Origin: CAZTXD01 sp964617995
Lineage (GTDB): Bacteria > Actinomycetota > Acidimicrobiia > Spongiisociales > ZC4RG35
Direction of reading: 5' to 3'
Length of the DNA: 35,295 nucleotides
NCBI GenBank assembly: GCA_964617995.1
Contig: CAZTXD010000021.1
Span: 1 to 35,295, forward strand
In this document: positions 1 through 8,528 of the stretch, piece after piece
Layout: the number at the start of each line of letters is the position of its first letter
Numbering within the stretch: the stretch's first letter is position 1
Position numbers and translations under genes: made by a program
The notes under the pieces: model-generated
What the model was told of the DNA's origin: nothing
Databases searched by the model: none
The model's input: the letters and a program-made list of their open reading frames with translations, nothing else

Positions 1-1535
1 GCCAGCAGGAAGGCATCTCGCTCACCGTCAGCGACAAGCTGCGCATCGCCCAGCTCCTCGACGATCTCGGAGTGGCCTACATCGAGGGCGGGTGGCCGGG
101 GGCCCTTCCCAAGGACGACGAGTTCTTCGCCCTGGCTCCCAGCCGTCTCCACCTTCGCAACGCCGAGCTGGTGGCGTTCGGGTCGACCCGCCGTCCGGCT
201 GCCTCGGTCGGCTCCGACCCCCAGCTCAGGGCGCTGCTCGACGCCGGCACGGAAACGATCTGCATCGTCGGCAAGACCTGGGACTACCACGTTCGGGAGG
301 CGCTCCGCACCGACAACGACGAGGCGCTTCGCATGATCGGCGAGTCGATCGAGTTCCTGCGCTCCCACGGGCGCCGGGTGTTCTTCGACGCCGAGCATTT
401 CTTCGACGGTTTCCGCTCCTCGGCCGAGTTCGCCCTCGCCGCCGCCCGCACCGCCGCCGAGGCGGGCGCCGAGCGGGTGGTGCTCTGCGACACCAACGGC
501 GGCTCCCTCCCCCATCAGATCGTCGATGTCGTGGGCAAGGTGCAGGCCGAGGTGGACGCAGGGGTGGGCGTGCATTTCCACAACGACGCCGGCTGCGCGG
601 TGGCGTCGACGCTCACCGCCGTCGAGGCGGGGGCGGTGCAGGTGCAGGGCTGTGTCAACGGATACGGCGAACGCACCGGTAACGCCGACCTGTGCTCGAT
701 CATCCCCGACCTGGTCCTGAAGATGGACCGGCCGGTCGTCACCGGCGAGCAGCTGGGGATGCTCTCACCCATCAGCCACCACATCGCCGAACTGGTGAAC
801 ATCACCCTCGACCCCCACCGTCCCTACGTGGGGTCGTCGGCCTTCACCCACAAGGCGGGTCTCCACACGTCGGCGCTGGCCCGCCGCCGCGACGCCTACG
901 AGCACACCGACCCGTCGGGGGTGGGCAACCGCACCCGCATGGTGGTGTCCGAGCAAGCCGGGCGGGCCTCGGTGCTGAACAAGGCCGATGAGCTGGGCCT
1001 GGACATCGACGACGTCACCGCCCGGGCGGTGCTGGAGCAGGTGAAGGAGCTGGAGCACTCCGGCTATCACTTCGAAGCGGCCGACGGATCGTTCGAGCTG
1101 CTGGTCCGTCGCGCCACCGGGTGGGAGCAGGACTTCTTCCGGCTCGAGTCCTACCGGGCGCATGTGGAACGACGTGAGGACGCCGTTCCGTCGGCGGAGG
1201 CGACGGTCAAGCTGACGGTGGGCGGCGAGCGCCGGGTGACCACGGGGGAGGGCGACGGCCCCGTCAACGCCCTCGATTCGGCGCTGCGGGAGGCCCTCCG
1301 GCCCGTCTATCCCCAGGTGGCCGACCTGAGGCTGACCGACTACCGGGTGCGGGTGCTCGACTCGGCCGACGGGTCGGGCGCCACCGTGCGGGTGCTGGTG
1401 GAGACCTCGGACCGCACCCAGGCGTGGGGGACGATCGGAGTGCACCAGAACATCATCGACGCCTCCTGGCGGGCGCTGGCCGACGGGATCATCATCGGCC
1501 TGCTCCGCAACCCGACCTCCTTCGAACTCACCTGA
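1..1535 (+). CDS. cimA: Citramalate synthase (LeuA/CimA family), 5'-truncated by window edge
   Basis: The reading frame is open from base 3 to the TGA at 1533-1535 (510 residues visible), so only a short N-terminal piece is missing. The visible start, QQEGISLTVSDKLRIA, is typical of (R)-citramalate synthase, which condenses pyruvate with acetyl-CoA in the threonine-independent isoleucine route. Further hallmarks are IEGGWPG, VLCDTNGG, the metal-binding HFHND (about base 570-585) and GERTGNADL (about 665-690), all in the HMGL-like TIM barrel. From about base 1190 to the end is the LeuA-type regulatory dimer domain, where isoleucine feedback usually acts in this family. The GTG at base 72 lies inside the conserved domain and is not a start. 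2-Isopropylmalate synthase is the main alternative, but the overall pattern fits CimA better. It converges with the EamA gene, 8 bp away, and is probably not part of the catabolic regulon to its right. Confidence 0.9.
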   Translation, partial: QQEGISLTVSDKLRIAQLLDDLGVAYIEGGWPGALPKDDEFFALAPSRLHLRNAELVAFGSTRRPAASVGSDPQLRALLDAGTETICIVGKTWDYHVREALRTDNDEALRMIGESIEFLRSHGRRVFFDAEHFFDGFRSSAEFALAAARTAAEAGAERVVLCDTNGGSLPHQIVDVVGKVQAEVDAGVGVHFHNDAGCAVASTLTAVEAGAVQVQGCVNGYGERTGNADLCSIIPDLVLKMDRPVVTGEQLGMLSPISHHIAELVNITLDPHRPYVGSSAFTHKAGLHTSALARRRDAYEHTDPSGVGNRTRMVVSEQAGRASVLNKADELGLDIDDVTARAVLEQVKELEHSGYHFEAADGSFELLVRRATGWEQDFFRLESYRAHVERREDAVPSAEATVKLTVGGERRVTTGEGDGPVNALDSALREALRPVYPQVADLRLTDYRVRVLDSADGSGATVRVLVETSDRTQAWGTIGVHQNIIDASWRALADGIIIGLLRNPTSFELT

Positions 1536-1543
1536 CCGTCGCG

Positions 1544-2431
1544 TCAGCGGCCGACCAGCACCACGATGACCGAACCGGCCAGCATGGCGGTGGCGCCGAC
1601 GGCGAACATGAGATTCATGCGCTCGAAGGGCTCGCGGAACATGAGGGGCACCAATCCCACCACCACCAGGGCGGCCAGTTGCTGGACGGTGAGGGCTATG
1701 GCGATGGTGGTCAGGTCGAAGGAGACCCACTGGGCCGACACCGCGATCGCGCCCGCCCCGCCTCCCAGGGCCATCCAGCGACGAGCAGACCCGGGTACCG
1801 GCGCAGGGCGAGACGCACCGACCGATGCCAGCAGCAGACCGTAGATCGGCACGCTCACCCCCAGGCCGATGGTCAGGCCCAGGACCGGATGATCGAAGCG
1901 CTCCAGGCCCAGGCGGATGAGCATCGGGCTCGATCCCCAGATGACCGCCACCGTCAGGGCGAGCCAGGGCTGAACCCAAACGGGCGCACCGTTGCGCCTG
2001 CCGCTCAGGGAGATCAGCGCCACCCCCATCACCGCCAGGACCACCCCGCCGAGGATGGTCAGTGTCAGCGGCTCGGAGAGGACCGGAGCGGCCAGGAGGG
2101 TCCCCACCAGCGGAGCGGCCGACACCAGGGCTCCGGTGCGGGCAACGCCGATCCTCTGCTGGCTGAGAGCCAGGAGAGTCCAACCGCCGACGAAATGAAA
2201 GAAGGTGGCGGCGGCGAACAGAGCGACGGCCGCCAAGGGCGCCGCCATCACCAGGCCTATCTCCCCGGTCACCACCGCCCGAGCGATCAGCAGCACCTCC
2301 ACCGCAGCCAGGAGCCCGAAGGCGGTGCGGAAGGCGTCGATGATCTGGTTCGACTTGCGGTTGAACGCCTGGACGAAACCGAACCCGAGCGCCGCCACCA
2401 GCGCCCACGCCACCCCGGCCGTCACGCCCAC
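1544..2431 (-). CDS. EamA/DMT-family membrane transporter
   Basis: This encodes about 295 residues of highly hydrophobic protein with roughly ten predicted membrane segments arranged as two similar EamA halves (about residues 5-140 and 150-290). That is the normal size and layout of drug/metabolite transporters, which typically export amino acids or small metabolites. The open frame extends further upstream, but that extension overlaps the end of the neighbouring gene and looks non-coding. I place the start at GTG 2431, with GTG 2425 as an equally possible alternative, both just before a hydrophobic first helix. The gene follows the LLM oxidoreductase by about 25 bp on the same strand, so the two are probably co-transcribed from the operator-containing promoter at 3374-3403. 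The substrate is unknown; export of a by-product of the neighbouring catabolic genes is inference. Confidence 0.85.
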   Translation of the reverse strand: MGVTAGVAWALVAALGFGFVQAFNRKSNQIIDAFRTAFGLLAAVEVLLIARAVVTGEIGLVMAAPLAAVALFAAATFFHFVGGWTLLALSQQRIGVARTGALVSAAPLVGTLLAAPVLSEPLTLTILGGVVLAVMGVALISLSGRRNGAPVWVQPWLALTVAVIWGSSPMLIRLGLERFDHPVLGLTIGLGVSVPIYGLLLASVGASRPAPVPGSARRWMALGGGAGAIAVSAQWVSFDLTTIAIALTVQQLAALVVVGLVPLMFREPFERMNLMFAVGATAMLAGSVIVVLVGR

Positions 2432-2456
2432 CCCCGGTCCGGCATGCCCGGAATGG

Positions 2457-3305
2457 TCAGATCGAGTTCTCCAGCGTGCCGGCCAGGGTGGCCACCGTGG
2501 CAGCGTCATGGGCCGCTCCGAGCCCCAGGAGTACAACGTCGATACCGGCTTCGAACAGAATCGCCGTCCGCCGTGCCACATCCGCCGGGTCGGGATCGGG
2601 GTCGATCCGCAGATGGCTGGAGCAGGAGATCTCCCCGGGGTCGCGGCCCACGTCCCGGCAGTGATCCCACATCACCTCGCGCAGCCGCCGCCATTCGTCG
2701 ATTTCGTCCTCGATGAAGAGGGCGTCCCACATGGATGCGTAACGGGCCACGAGCCGCAGCGTCCGCTTCTCGCCCCGTCCCCCGATGACGATCGGGGGAC
2801 GGGGGATCTGGACCGGTTTTGGCTCGTTGCGTGCCTGCTCTAGGTGATAGAAGTCGCCATCGAAGTCGGTGTACTCCTGGGTGAGGAGCCGGTGGATGAC
2901 CTCCGTCCCCTCCTCGAAACGCTGCATCCGTTCGCCCACCGTTCCCAGTTCGATCCCGTAGGCCTCGGTCTCGACCTCATACCAGCCCGCCCCCAGACCC
3001 AGTTCGAAGCGACCTCCCGAGACGATGTCGAGGGAGCTGGCCATGGAGGCGGTGACCGCCGGGTGGCGAAAATGCATCCCGGTCACCATCGAGCCGACCC
3101 GGATCCGCTCGGTTGCCTGTGCGAGAGCGGCGAGCGTCACCCAGGCCTCGAGGCACGGTCCGGTGACGTCGCCCCGGAGAGGGTAGAAGTGGTCGAAGTT
3201 CCAGGCCGACTCGAAGACGGGATGACCGTCGGCCTCTTGCCACACCTCGAGCATCCGCTCCCAGGTGGTGTGGTGGGTGGGTGTCTTGATGGCGAAGGTG
3301 GCCAC
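2457..3305 (-). CDS. LLM-class (luciferase-like, probably F420-dependent) oxidoreductase
   Basis: The product has 282 residues, the usual size of F420-dependent luciferase-like monooxygenase/reductase family members, which form a TIM barrel that binds a deazaflavin or flavin. Visible family signatures are FDHF (37-40), GSMVTGMHFRHPA (71-83), SLDIVSGGRFELGLGAGWYE (91-110) and the PPIVIGG motif further on. The GTG start at 3305 is preceded 4 bases away by AGGAGG (3310-3315), which settles the start; the frame is open much further upstream, but that part covers the promoter. It heads a two-gene unit with the EamA transporter and diverges from the ABC importer. The promoter carries a CAATCGATTG palindrome between its -35 and -10 boxes, and a second copy lies 60 bp upstream. 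The substrate is not identifiable, and FMN rather than F420 cannot be excluded. Confidence 0.88.
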   Translation of the reverse strand: MATFAIKTPTHHTTWERMLEVWQEADGHPVFESAWNFDHFYPLRGDVTGPCLEAWVTLAALAQATERIRVGSMVTGMHFRHPAVTASMASSLDIVSGGRFELGLGAGWYEVETEAYGIELGTVGERMQRFEEGTEVIHRLLTQEYTDFDGDFYHLEQARNEPKPVQIPRPPIVIGGRGEKRTLRLVARYASMWDALFIEDEIDEWRRLREVMWDHCRDVGRDPGEISCSSHLRIDPDPDPADVARRTAILFEAGIDVVLLGLGAAHDAATVATLAGTLENSI

Positions 3306-3373
3306 GCTTCCTCCTGTACCCGGCGGCGTCAACACGCTTTGGGCTATCACCGACGACGGATCTGATGGAATGC

Positions 3374-3403
3374 ACCATATGACACCAATCGATTGCGGAG
3401 CAA
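3374..3403 (-). promoter_or_regulatory. Promoter of the LLM-EamA unit with operator in its spacer
   Basis: Read on the minus strand, TTGCTC (3403-3398) and TATGGT (3379-3374) are separated by 18 bp. The palindrome CAATCGATTG (3386-3395) fills most of that spacer. The predicted transcript would start near 3367, giving a leader of about 60 bases before the GTG at 3305. The -35 box plus operator is nearly identical to that at 25230-25247, which supports a shared regulator. Confidence 0.65.
3386..3395. promoter_or_regulatory. Operator copy 1, CAATCGATTG
   Basis: This is an exact 10-bp palindrome in the 214-bp divergent region between the LLM gene and the ABC importer. On the plus strand it continues as CGGAGCAACCCGG, almost the same as beside the copy at 25230. 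The A/T arms around a central CG resemble LacI/GalR-type operators; the regulator class is inference. Confidence 0.7.
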
Positions 3404-3444
3404 CCCGGATGCGTCTACCGTGCCGCTGGAAGCACCGTCCCCAC

Positions 3445-3456
3445 ACAATCGATTGT
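3445..3456. promoter_or_regulatory. Operator copy 2, ACAATCGATTGT
   Basis: This is a 12-bp perfect palindrome centred exactly 60 bp from copy 1 in the same divergent region. It lies 64 bp before the GTG of the ABC importer lipoprotein, so it probably controls the plus-strand operon or acts with copy 1. I see no convincing -35/-10 pair bracketing it in either direction. Confidence 0.65.
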
Positions 3457-3519
3457 TGTCGGGAGAGCCGGCGAACGTCCCAGGTGTGACGGGCGGTGGA
3501 CACCCTGAGGAGGTAGACC

Positions 3520-5292
3520 GTGACCAGAGAAGCGACCCGGACGACGAGACGCTGGTGGGCGATCCTCATGACCATGGCGATGATCCTCGCCGCCTGCACC
3601 GCCACCGATGGCGACACCACCGCTCCCGACGACACGCAGGCACCGGTAACGGAGGCGCCCGACGACACCGGGCCACCCGACGAGACCGAGCCACCCGACG
3701 AGACCGAAGCGCCCGACGACACCGGCGAGGTGCGCAACCCGGGGCTGTACGTGCACGCGGCCGACGACGAGCCCCTCAGCCTCGATCCCGCCCAGGTGGC
3801 GGCCGGGGAAGCAGGCGAGTCGGTGATCCTGCAGGTGTATGAGCGCCTGGTGGAGATCGCCTCCGGCAGCCCGGACCTGATCCCCGCAGTGGCGAGCGAG
3901 GTTCCGACCGATGACAACGGCCTGATCTCCGAGGACGGGCTCACCTACACCTTCCCGATCCGGGAGGGAGTGACCTTCCACGACGGCAGCGAGCTGACCG
4001 CCGATGTGGTCAAGTTCTCCTGGGACCGGGCACTGGAGATGGATCTGCCCGAGGGCAACGCCTCCTTCCTGGGCGACCAGATCGCTTCCACCGAGGTGGA
4101 CGGGAACAACTTCGTCGTCACCCTCAACACGCGGAACGCGGCCTTCCTCAACTCGATCGTGACCTCGGCGGTGGCGTCCATCGTGAGCCAGGAAGCCGTC
4201 GAAGCCAATGGCGGTGTCGAGGCCGGGACCCCCAACCAGTTCATGAGCGCCAACATGGTCGGCACCGGCCCTTACACCTTCACTGTTTGGAACCGCGGCG
4301 AGAACATCCAGTTGGAGGTGTTCGAGGACTACTGGGGGGAACCCGCCAACCTCGACGTTCGCATCGACCAGGTGGCCGACACCGACGTGCGGGCTCTGGG
4401 CCTGCAGGCAGGTGACTACGACTCGATCGAGACGGATCCCACCTTCGTGACCGATCTGGAAGGAGCGGCAGGAGTGGAGATCTTCTCGGGGGACTTCCTG
4501 CTCGAACCGGTCCACATGGGGATGAACATGAACATCCCCGAGGGCGCGCTGCCACCAGAGGACACCATCCCGCTCGACTTCTTCCAAGATGTGAACGTGC
4601 GGCGCGGGTTCAACCTGGCGTTCGACTACGAGGCATTCATCGAAGGTGGCATGGCCGGCCTGGGGGCACCCACCCCCCACTACCTGCCTCAGGGGATGCT
4701 CGGCTACGACGAGTCCCTCCCCACCTACCAGCGGGACTTGGCGGCGGCCGAAGAGGCGTTCCGGGAGGCCGGCTACTGGGATGAGGGCTTCACGATGACG
4801 GTCCTGGTCGAGGAGGGCGGCATCTTCGAGATCGCCGGCCTGGTACTGGCCGACTCGATGGCTCAGCTCAACCCGAACTTCCAGATCCGGGTGCTGGCTG
4901 TGGTCGAGGCTCAGTTCGACTCGGCGCATGCCGAGGATCCGTTCCAGTACGCGGCCTGGGTCAAGAACGCCGACCCGTTCGCCGATCCGGCGGCGCTGTT
5001 CTCGGCCTACATCCACCCCGACGGTGAGTGGGGCTCGCGGCACGTCTTCCGGAACGCCTACGCCGATCCGGACCTCGTCGCCTCCCTCGTCGACGAGGCG
5101 GCGGTCGAGCTCGATCAGGATCGCCGGGTCGAGATCTACCAGGAGCTGGCCCAGATCCTGCACGACGATCCGGTGTGGCTCATCCCGGGCAACGAGCGGG
5201 CGCTGATGGCTCATCGGACCTGGGTCCAGAACTTCGACATGAACCCGCTGTGGCCCCGGCCCAGCATGAAGTTCCAGTACTTCGACAAGTAG
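3520..5292 (+). CDS. ABC transporter substrate-binding lipoprotein, family 5 (peptide/opine/nickel type)
   Basis: The product has 590 residues. It begins with a basic stretch, a hydrophobic segment and a lipobox ending in LAAC with the lipidated cysteine at residue 26, so it should be anchored on the outer face of the membrane. Residues about 27-70 are an acidic, proline-rich linker with short tandem repeats. From about residue 85 it is a typical SBP_bac_5 domain, with features such as EGVTFHDG and GTGPYTF. GTG at 3520 is the start, preceded by GAGGAGGT (3507-3514). It is the first gene of a five-gene import operon, and a strong hairpin follows its stop, often seen where the binding protein must be made in excess. 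Family 5 proteins bind peptides, opines, glycosides or other small organics, so the ligand cannot be told from sequence alone. Confidence 0.92.
   Translation: MTREATRTTRRWWAILMTMAMILAACTATDGDTTAPDDTQAPVTEAPDDTGPPDETEPPDETEAPDDTGEVRNPGLYVHAADDEPLSLDPAQVAAGEAGESVILQVYERLVEIASGSPDLIPAVASEVPTDDNGLISEDGLTYTFPIREGVTFHDGSELTADVVKFSWDRALEMDLPEGNASFLGDQIASTEVDGNNFVVTLNTRNAAFLNSIVTSAVASIVSQEAVEANGGVEAGTPNQFMSANMVGTGPYTFTVWNRGENIQLEVFEDYWGEPANLDVRIDQVADTDVRALGLQAGDYDSIETDPTFVTDLEGAAGVEIFSGDFLLEPVHMGMNMNIPEGALPPEDTIPLDFFQDVNVRRGFNLAFDYEAFIEGGMAGLGAPTPHYLPQGMLGYDESLPTYQRDLAAAEEAFREAGYWDEGFTMTVLVEEGGIFEIAGLVLADSMAQLNPNFQIRVLAVVEAQFDSAHAEDPFQYAAWVKNADPFADPAALFSAYIHPDGEWGSRHVFRNAYADPDLVASLVDEAAVELDQDRRVEIYQELAQILHDDPVWLIPGNERALMAHRTWVQNFDMNPLWPRPSMKFQYFDK
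3673..3708 (+). repeat. 18-bp tandem repeat in the lipoprotein linker
   Basis: Two adjacent 18-bp units (3673-3690 and 3691-3708) differ at the last base and each encode PPDETE; a degenerate unit encoding APDDTG follows. They form part of the acidic spacer between the lipid anchor and the binding domain. Such spacers commonly vary in length by slippage. Confidence 0.6.
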
Positions 5293-5309
5293 GGCCGACC
5301 GTCGATCGA

Positions 5310-5342
5310 CCGGAGCGGGCGGGCAGAACCCGCCCGCTCCGG
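5310..5342 (+). terminator. Strong intercistronic hairpin (partial terminator or mRNA stabiliser)
   Basis: A perfect 14-bp GC-rich stem (5310-5323 with 5329-5342) encloses a 5-base loop, 17 bases after the lipoprotein stop. No T-run follows, so it is unlikely to be a full intrinsic terminator. It more likely sets a high ratio of binding protein to permease by protecting the upstream mRNA 3' end or reducing read-through. Confidence 0.65.
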
Positions 5343-5366
5343 TAACTTCGGGTCCAACGAGGAAAG

Positions 5367-6380
5367 ATGCAGATAAGGGAATACCTCCTCCGGCGGCTGA
5401 TGATCTTCCCTCTGATCATCGTCGGGACGTCGATCATCGTCTTCACCCTGTCGCGGGTCGGAGGCAACCCCATCGCCATCTACCTCGAACACGAGATGGG
5501 CCCGGCGGAAGTGGCCGAGCTGGAGGAGCGTTACGGCCTCAACGAGCCCCTGCCAATCCAGTATCTGGTCTGGGCGAAGGGCGTTCTCACCGGTGACATG
5601 GGATGGTCGGGTGTGTCGGCGCAGCCCGTGACGGAGGCGCTCACCAGCCGGATCGGGGCCACGCTGGAACTGGCCCTCTTCTCGGCGATCGTGGCCATAG
5701 CACTTGGAATCGGTCTGGGCACGTTCGGCGGTGCCCGGCGCGACCGATGGCCGGACCACCTGACCAGGGTCATCTCCATCAGCGGCGCTAGCATGCCCAT
5801 CTTCTGGTTCGCGATCCTGCTGCTGATCCTCTTCTGGGTGAACCTGGGGTGGTTCTCGACCGGCCGCTCGGATCCCACCATCTTCGGGACCATCGCCCAC
5901 CCGACGGGCGTCTACACACTGGACGCACTCGTGGCGGGCAACTTCCGCGCTCTCCTCGACGCCCTGCACCATCTCATACTGCCCACCGCCACTCTCGGCT
6001 TCGGTGCTACCGCCATCATCGCCCGCATGATGCGTTCGTCGCTGGTCGAGGAGCTCAACGAGGACTACGTCGACGCCGCCCGGGCCAAGGGCCTCCCCGA
6101 GCGTCTCGTCTTACGACGTCATGCCCGCCGCAACGCCCTCATCCCCACGGTCACCGTGATCGGGCTGGGGTTCGGGTTCCTGCTGCAGGGAACGGTGGTA
6201 GTGGAGATCATCTTCCGTTGGCCGGGGCTGGGTCGATGGATGGCCGACGCCGTCTTGCGGGGGGATCAGGCCACGATCATGGCCTATGTCCTCTTCACCA
6301 GTGTGCTCTTCCTCACCGTCAACCTGGTGGTCGACATCATGTACGCGTATCTCGACCGCCGCGTGGTGCTGGGAACCTGA
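5367..6380 (+). CDS. ABC transporter permease, DppB/OppB type
   Basis: The product has 337 residues, the usual size for the first inner-membrane permease of a peptide/opine-type importer. It has an N-terminal membrane helix near residues 10-32, a large external loop, and five further helices. The cytoplasmic EAA-like coupling motif is at about residues 228-263, containing DYVDAARAKGLPERLVL, which docks on the ATPase. The start at ATG 5367 follows the ribosome-binding sequence GAGGAAAG. The gene is second in the operon, separated from the lipoprotein gene by 74 bp holding the hairpin, and ends one base before the ATG of the second permease. Nothing unusual was seen. Confidence 0.93.
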   Translation: MQIREYLLRRLMIFPLIIVGTSIIVFTLSRVGGNPIAIYLEHEMGPAEVAELEERYGLNEPLPIQYLVWAKGVLTGDMGWSGVSAQPVTEALTSRIGATLELALFSAIVAIALGIGLGTFGGARRDRWPDHLTRVISISGASMPIFWFAILLLILFWVNLGWFSTGRSDPTIFGTIAHPTGVYTLDALVAGNFRALLDALHHLILPTATLGFGATAIIARMMRSSLVEELNEDYVDAARAKGLPERLVLRRHARRNALIPTVTVIGLGFGFLLQGTVVVEIIFRWPGLGRWMADAVLRGDQATIMAYVLFTSVLFLTVNLVVDIMYAYLDRRVVLGT

Positions 6381-6381
6381 C

Positions 6382-7305
6382 ATGGTCGACGTACCCGCTC
6401 CGGAAACGGTCACGGTCCGCGTAGAGGGACCATGGATCGTGCGGTTGCGCCGCCTGTTCGACGTTTCCCGGAAGGTGCTGTCGAACCCCACCACCCTGGC
6501 CGGGCTGGTGATCATCATCGCCCTGCTCATGATCGCCGCTCTCGCCCCGTTCCTGACCACTCCCAATGTCCCCGATCCTTACCAGATGCCACGCGACTGG
6601 CTCGCCCGTGACGCTCCCCCCGGTACCCCCGGCCACCCTCTGGGCACCACCTCCACCGGTGGTGACGTCTTCTATGGCGTCCTGTGGGGGGCCCGTACCT
6701 CCCTGCGATTGTCGGTGATCGTGGTGAGTATCACCGTCACCGTCGGGACGATCGTCGGAAGCCTGGCCGGATTCATCGGGGGCAAGCTGGACGAGATCCT
6801 GATGCGGGCTGTCGATGTGCTGCTGGCCATCCCGGAGCTGATATTCGCCCTGGCGATCGCGGCGGTGCTGGGACCCTCCTTCGGGAACATCATCTTCGCC
6901 CTCTCAGTCGTGTTCTGGGTGAAGTACGCCCGGATCATTCGGGGCCAGATCATCCATGTGAAGCAGAACGAGTTCATCGACGCCGCCCTGGTGACCGGTG
7001 ACTCCAAGTTCAACATCTACCGCAAGGACGTGCTGCCCAACTCCATAACCCCGGTGATGGTCCAGGCCACACTCGACATGGGAGGCATCGTCCTCACGGC
7101 CGCCACGTTGAGCTTCATCGGGCTGGCCGAGGCGGGCCTGGCGGAATGGGGTGTGCTCGTGAGCGACGGCCAGGCCGGCATCTCCGCCGGCAAGTGGTGG
7201 GCCTCGACGTTCCCGGGGCTGATGGTCTTCCTGTGGGCACTGGCCTTCAACCTGGTCGGCGACGGATTGCGCGACGTGCTCGATCCGCGCACCGAGGGAC
7301 GATGA
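6382..7305 (+). CDS. ABC transporter permease, DppC/OppC type
   Basis: The product has 307 residues and is the second permease of the importer. It has an N-terminal helix (about 35-55), a periplasmic segment with the HPLGTTSTGGDVF motif typical of DppC/OppC, and the five-helix core. The EAA-type coupling loop is at about residues 196-222 (EFIDAALVTGDSKFNIYRKD). I use ATG 6382, which starts one base after the stop of the first permease; the frame is open upstream, but that part overlaps the previous gene. Its TGA overlaps the ATG of the next gene (ATGA), so translation is probably coupled. It should pair with the preceding permease to form the membrane channel. Confidence 0.93.
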   Translation: MVDVPAPETVTVRVEGPWIVRLRRLFDVSRKVLSNPTTLAGLVIIIALLMIAALAPFLTTPNVPDPYQMPRDWLARDAPPGTPGHPLGTTSTGGDVFYGVLWGARTSLRLSVIVVSITVTVGTIVGSLAGFIGGKLDEILMRAVDVLLAIPELIFALAIAAVLGPSFGNIIFALSVVFWVKYARIIRGQIIHVKQNEFIDAALVTGDSKFNIYRKDVLPNSITPVMVQATLDMGGIVLTAATLSFIGLAEAGLAEWGVLVSDGQAGISAGKWWASTFPGLMVFLWALAFNLVGDGLRDVLDPRTEGR

Positions 7306-8528
7306 CCTCTCCCACCTCCGCTCCCCAGAGCACGACGACCACCGCTTCGCCGCTGGTGGCCTCCGTGCAGGACCTGCGAGTCCATTTCCAGACCAAGGCG
7401 GGGATGGTGCATGCCGTGGACGGCGTGTCGTTCGACATTCGCGACGGCGAGACCCTGGGACTGGTGGGCGAGACGGGCTCTGGCAAGAGCGTCACCGCCC
7501 GTTCCTTCCTGCGCCTGGTCCAGACCCCGCCCGGAGTGTACGCGGGGGGAAAGATCCTGTTCTGGCCGGAGGAGGCCCGCCGCACCGGAGCCGAGCCCAT
7601 CGACCTGCTCACCATCCCCCGTCAGCAGCTCCTCGACGTACGCGGCAACCGAATCGCCATGATCTTCCAGGACCCGGGCAAGGCCCTCAACCCGGCACTC
7701 ACCATCCGCGAGCAGGTGGCAGAAGTCTTCTATCAGCATCGATCGGAGGAGCTCCTGGAGGGCACGAACGGGGATGCTTCGGTTCTGATTCGCCGGGCCG
7801 CCGGCCAGCGCAGCCGCTCTACCGAGAAGCTCCTCCTCAAACTCCCTCCTCTCCGCCGGCAAGCGGCGAGGATGCGCCGGCGTGTGGACGATCATGTGAT
7901 TGCAGCTCTCGCCGAAACCCAGATCCCCAACCCCCGCAAGATCATGGACAGCTACCCCCATGAGCTGTCCGGGGGCATGAAGCAGAGGGTGATGATCGCC
8001 CAGGCACTCGCCTGCAATCCGGACCTGCTCATCGCCGACGAGCCCACCACCGCCCTCGACGTCACCATCCAGGCCAAGATCCTGGAGTTGATCCGTCAGC
8101 TGCAGGAACGGCACCAGGCGGCAGTGCTGTACATCAGCCACGACCTGTCGCTGGTACGCCAGATCAGCGACAGGGTGGCGGTCATGTACGCCGGGCGGAT
8201 CGCCGAGACCGGCTGGACCGAAGACATCTTCCACGAGCCGCTCCATCCCTACACCCGGGGCCTGATGGGGGCCATTCCCTCGGCCGGCCACCAGCGGGGG
8301 CGGCTGGCGGCCATCGAGGGGACGGTGCCGGAGCTGATCGACCCCCCACCATCGTGTCGGTTCCACACCCGATGCCCACATGCGGTGGCCCTATGCGGCG
8401 CCGTCGACCCCGAGCTTCTCCTGGCCGGCCCGGCCGGCCACCAGGTGGCGTGCCTGGCCCACGACTCTGCCGAAAAGCTGGGCGTCGATCCGTCCGCTCT
8501 GCCCGACCTGTCCCGGAGGACGAGATGA
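7302..8528 (+). CDS. ABC transporter ATP-binding protein, DppD/OppD type
   Basis: The product has 408 residues. Walker A is GETGSGKS (56-63), the Q-loop is in MIFQDPGKALNP, the signature is LSGGMKQRV (about 222-230), Walker B is LLIADEPTTALD (about 242-253) and the switch histidine is in YISHDL. The C-terminal oligopeptide-transporter domain with the CRFHTRCPHA cysteine motif is present. It is about 70 residues longer than usual DppD proteins. The extra part is a charged, arginine-rich segment at about residues 147-199, between the Q-loop and the signature, where the helical subdomain sits. The start at ATG 7302 overlaps the previous stop. It should form a heterodimer with the next gene product and energise import. 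Confidence 0.93.
   Translation: MTSPTSAPQSTTTTASPLVASVQDLRVHFQTKAGMVHAVDGVSFDIRDGETLGLVGETGSGKSVTARSFLRLVQTPPGVYAGGKILFWPEEARRTGAEPIDLLTIPRQQLLDVRGNRIAMIFQDPGKALNPALTIREQVAEVFYQHRSEELLEGTNGDASVLIRRAAGQRSRSTEKLLLKLPPLRRQAARMRRRVDDHVIAALAETQIPNPRKIMDSYPHELSGGMKQRVMIAQALACNPDLLIADEPTTALDVTIQAKILELIRQLQERHQAAVLYISHDLSLVRQISDRVAVMYAGRIAETGWTEDIFHEPLHPYTRGLMGAIPSAGHQRGRLAAIEGTVPELIDPPPSCRFHTRCPHAVALCGAVDPELLLAGPAGHQVACLAHDSAEKLGVDPSALPDLSRRTR

Noticed and set aside
765..2408. Long minus-strand open frame opposite citramalate synthase and across the EamA gene
   Set aside because: Arginine/glycine/proline-rich translation without family features; it overlaps two clear genes and is a product of high GC.
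3415..5214. 599-codon minus-strand frame opposite the binding lipoprotein
   Set aside because: It is the antisense shadow of a clear lipoprotein gene, and its composition is unlike a real protein. The same applies to long frames opposite 20109-21704, 23691-25394 and 29116-31023.
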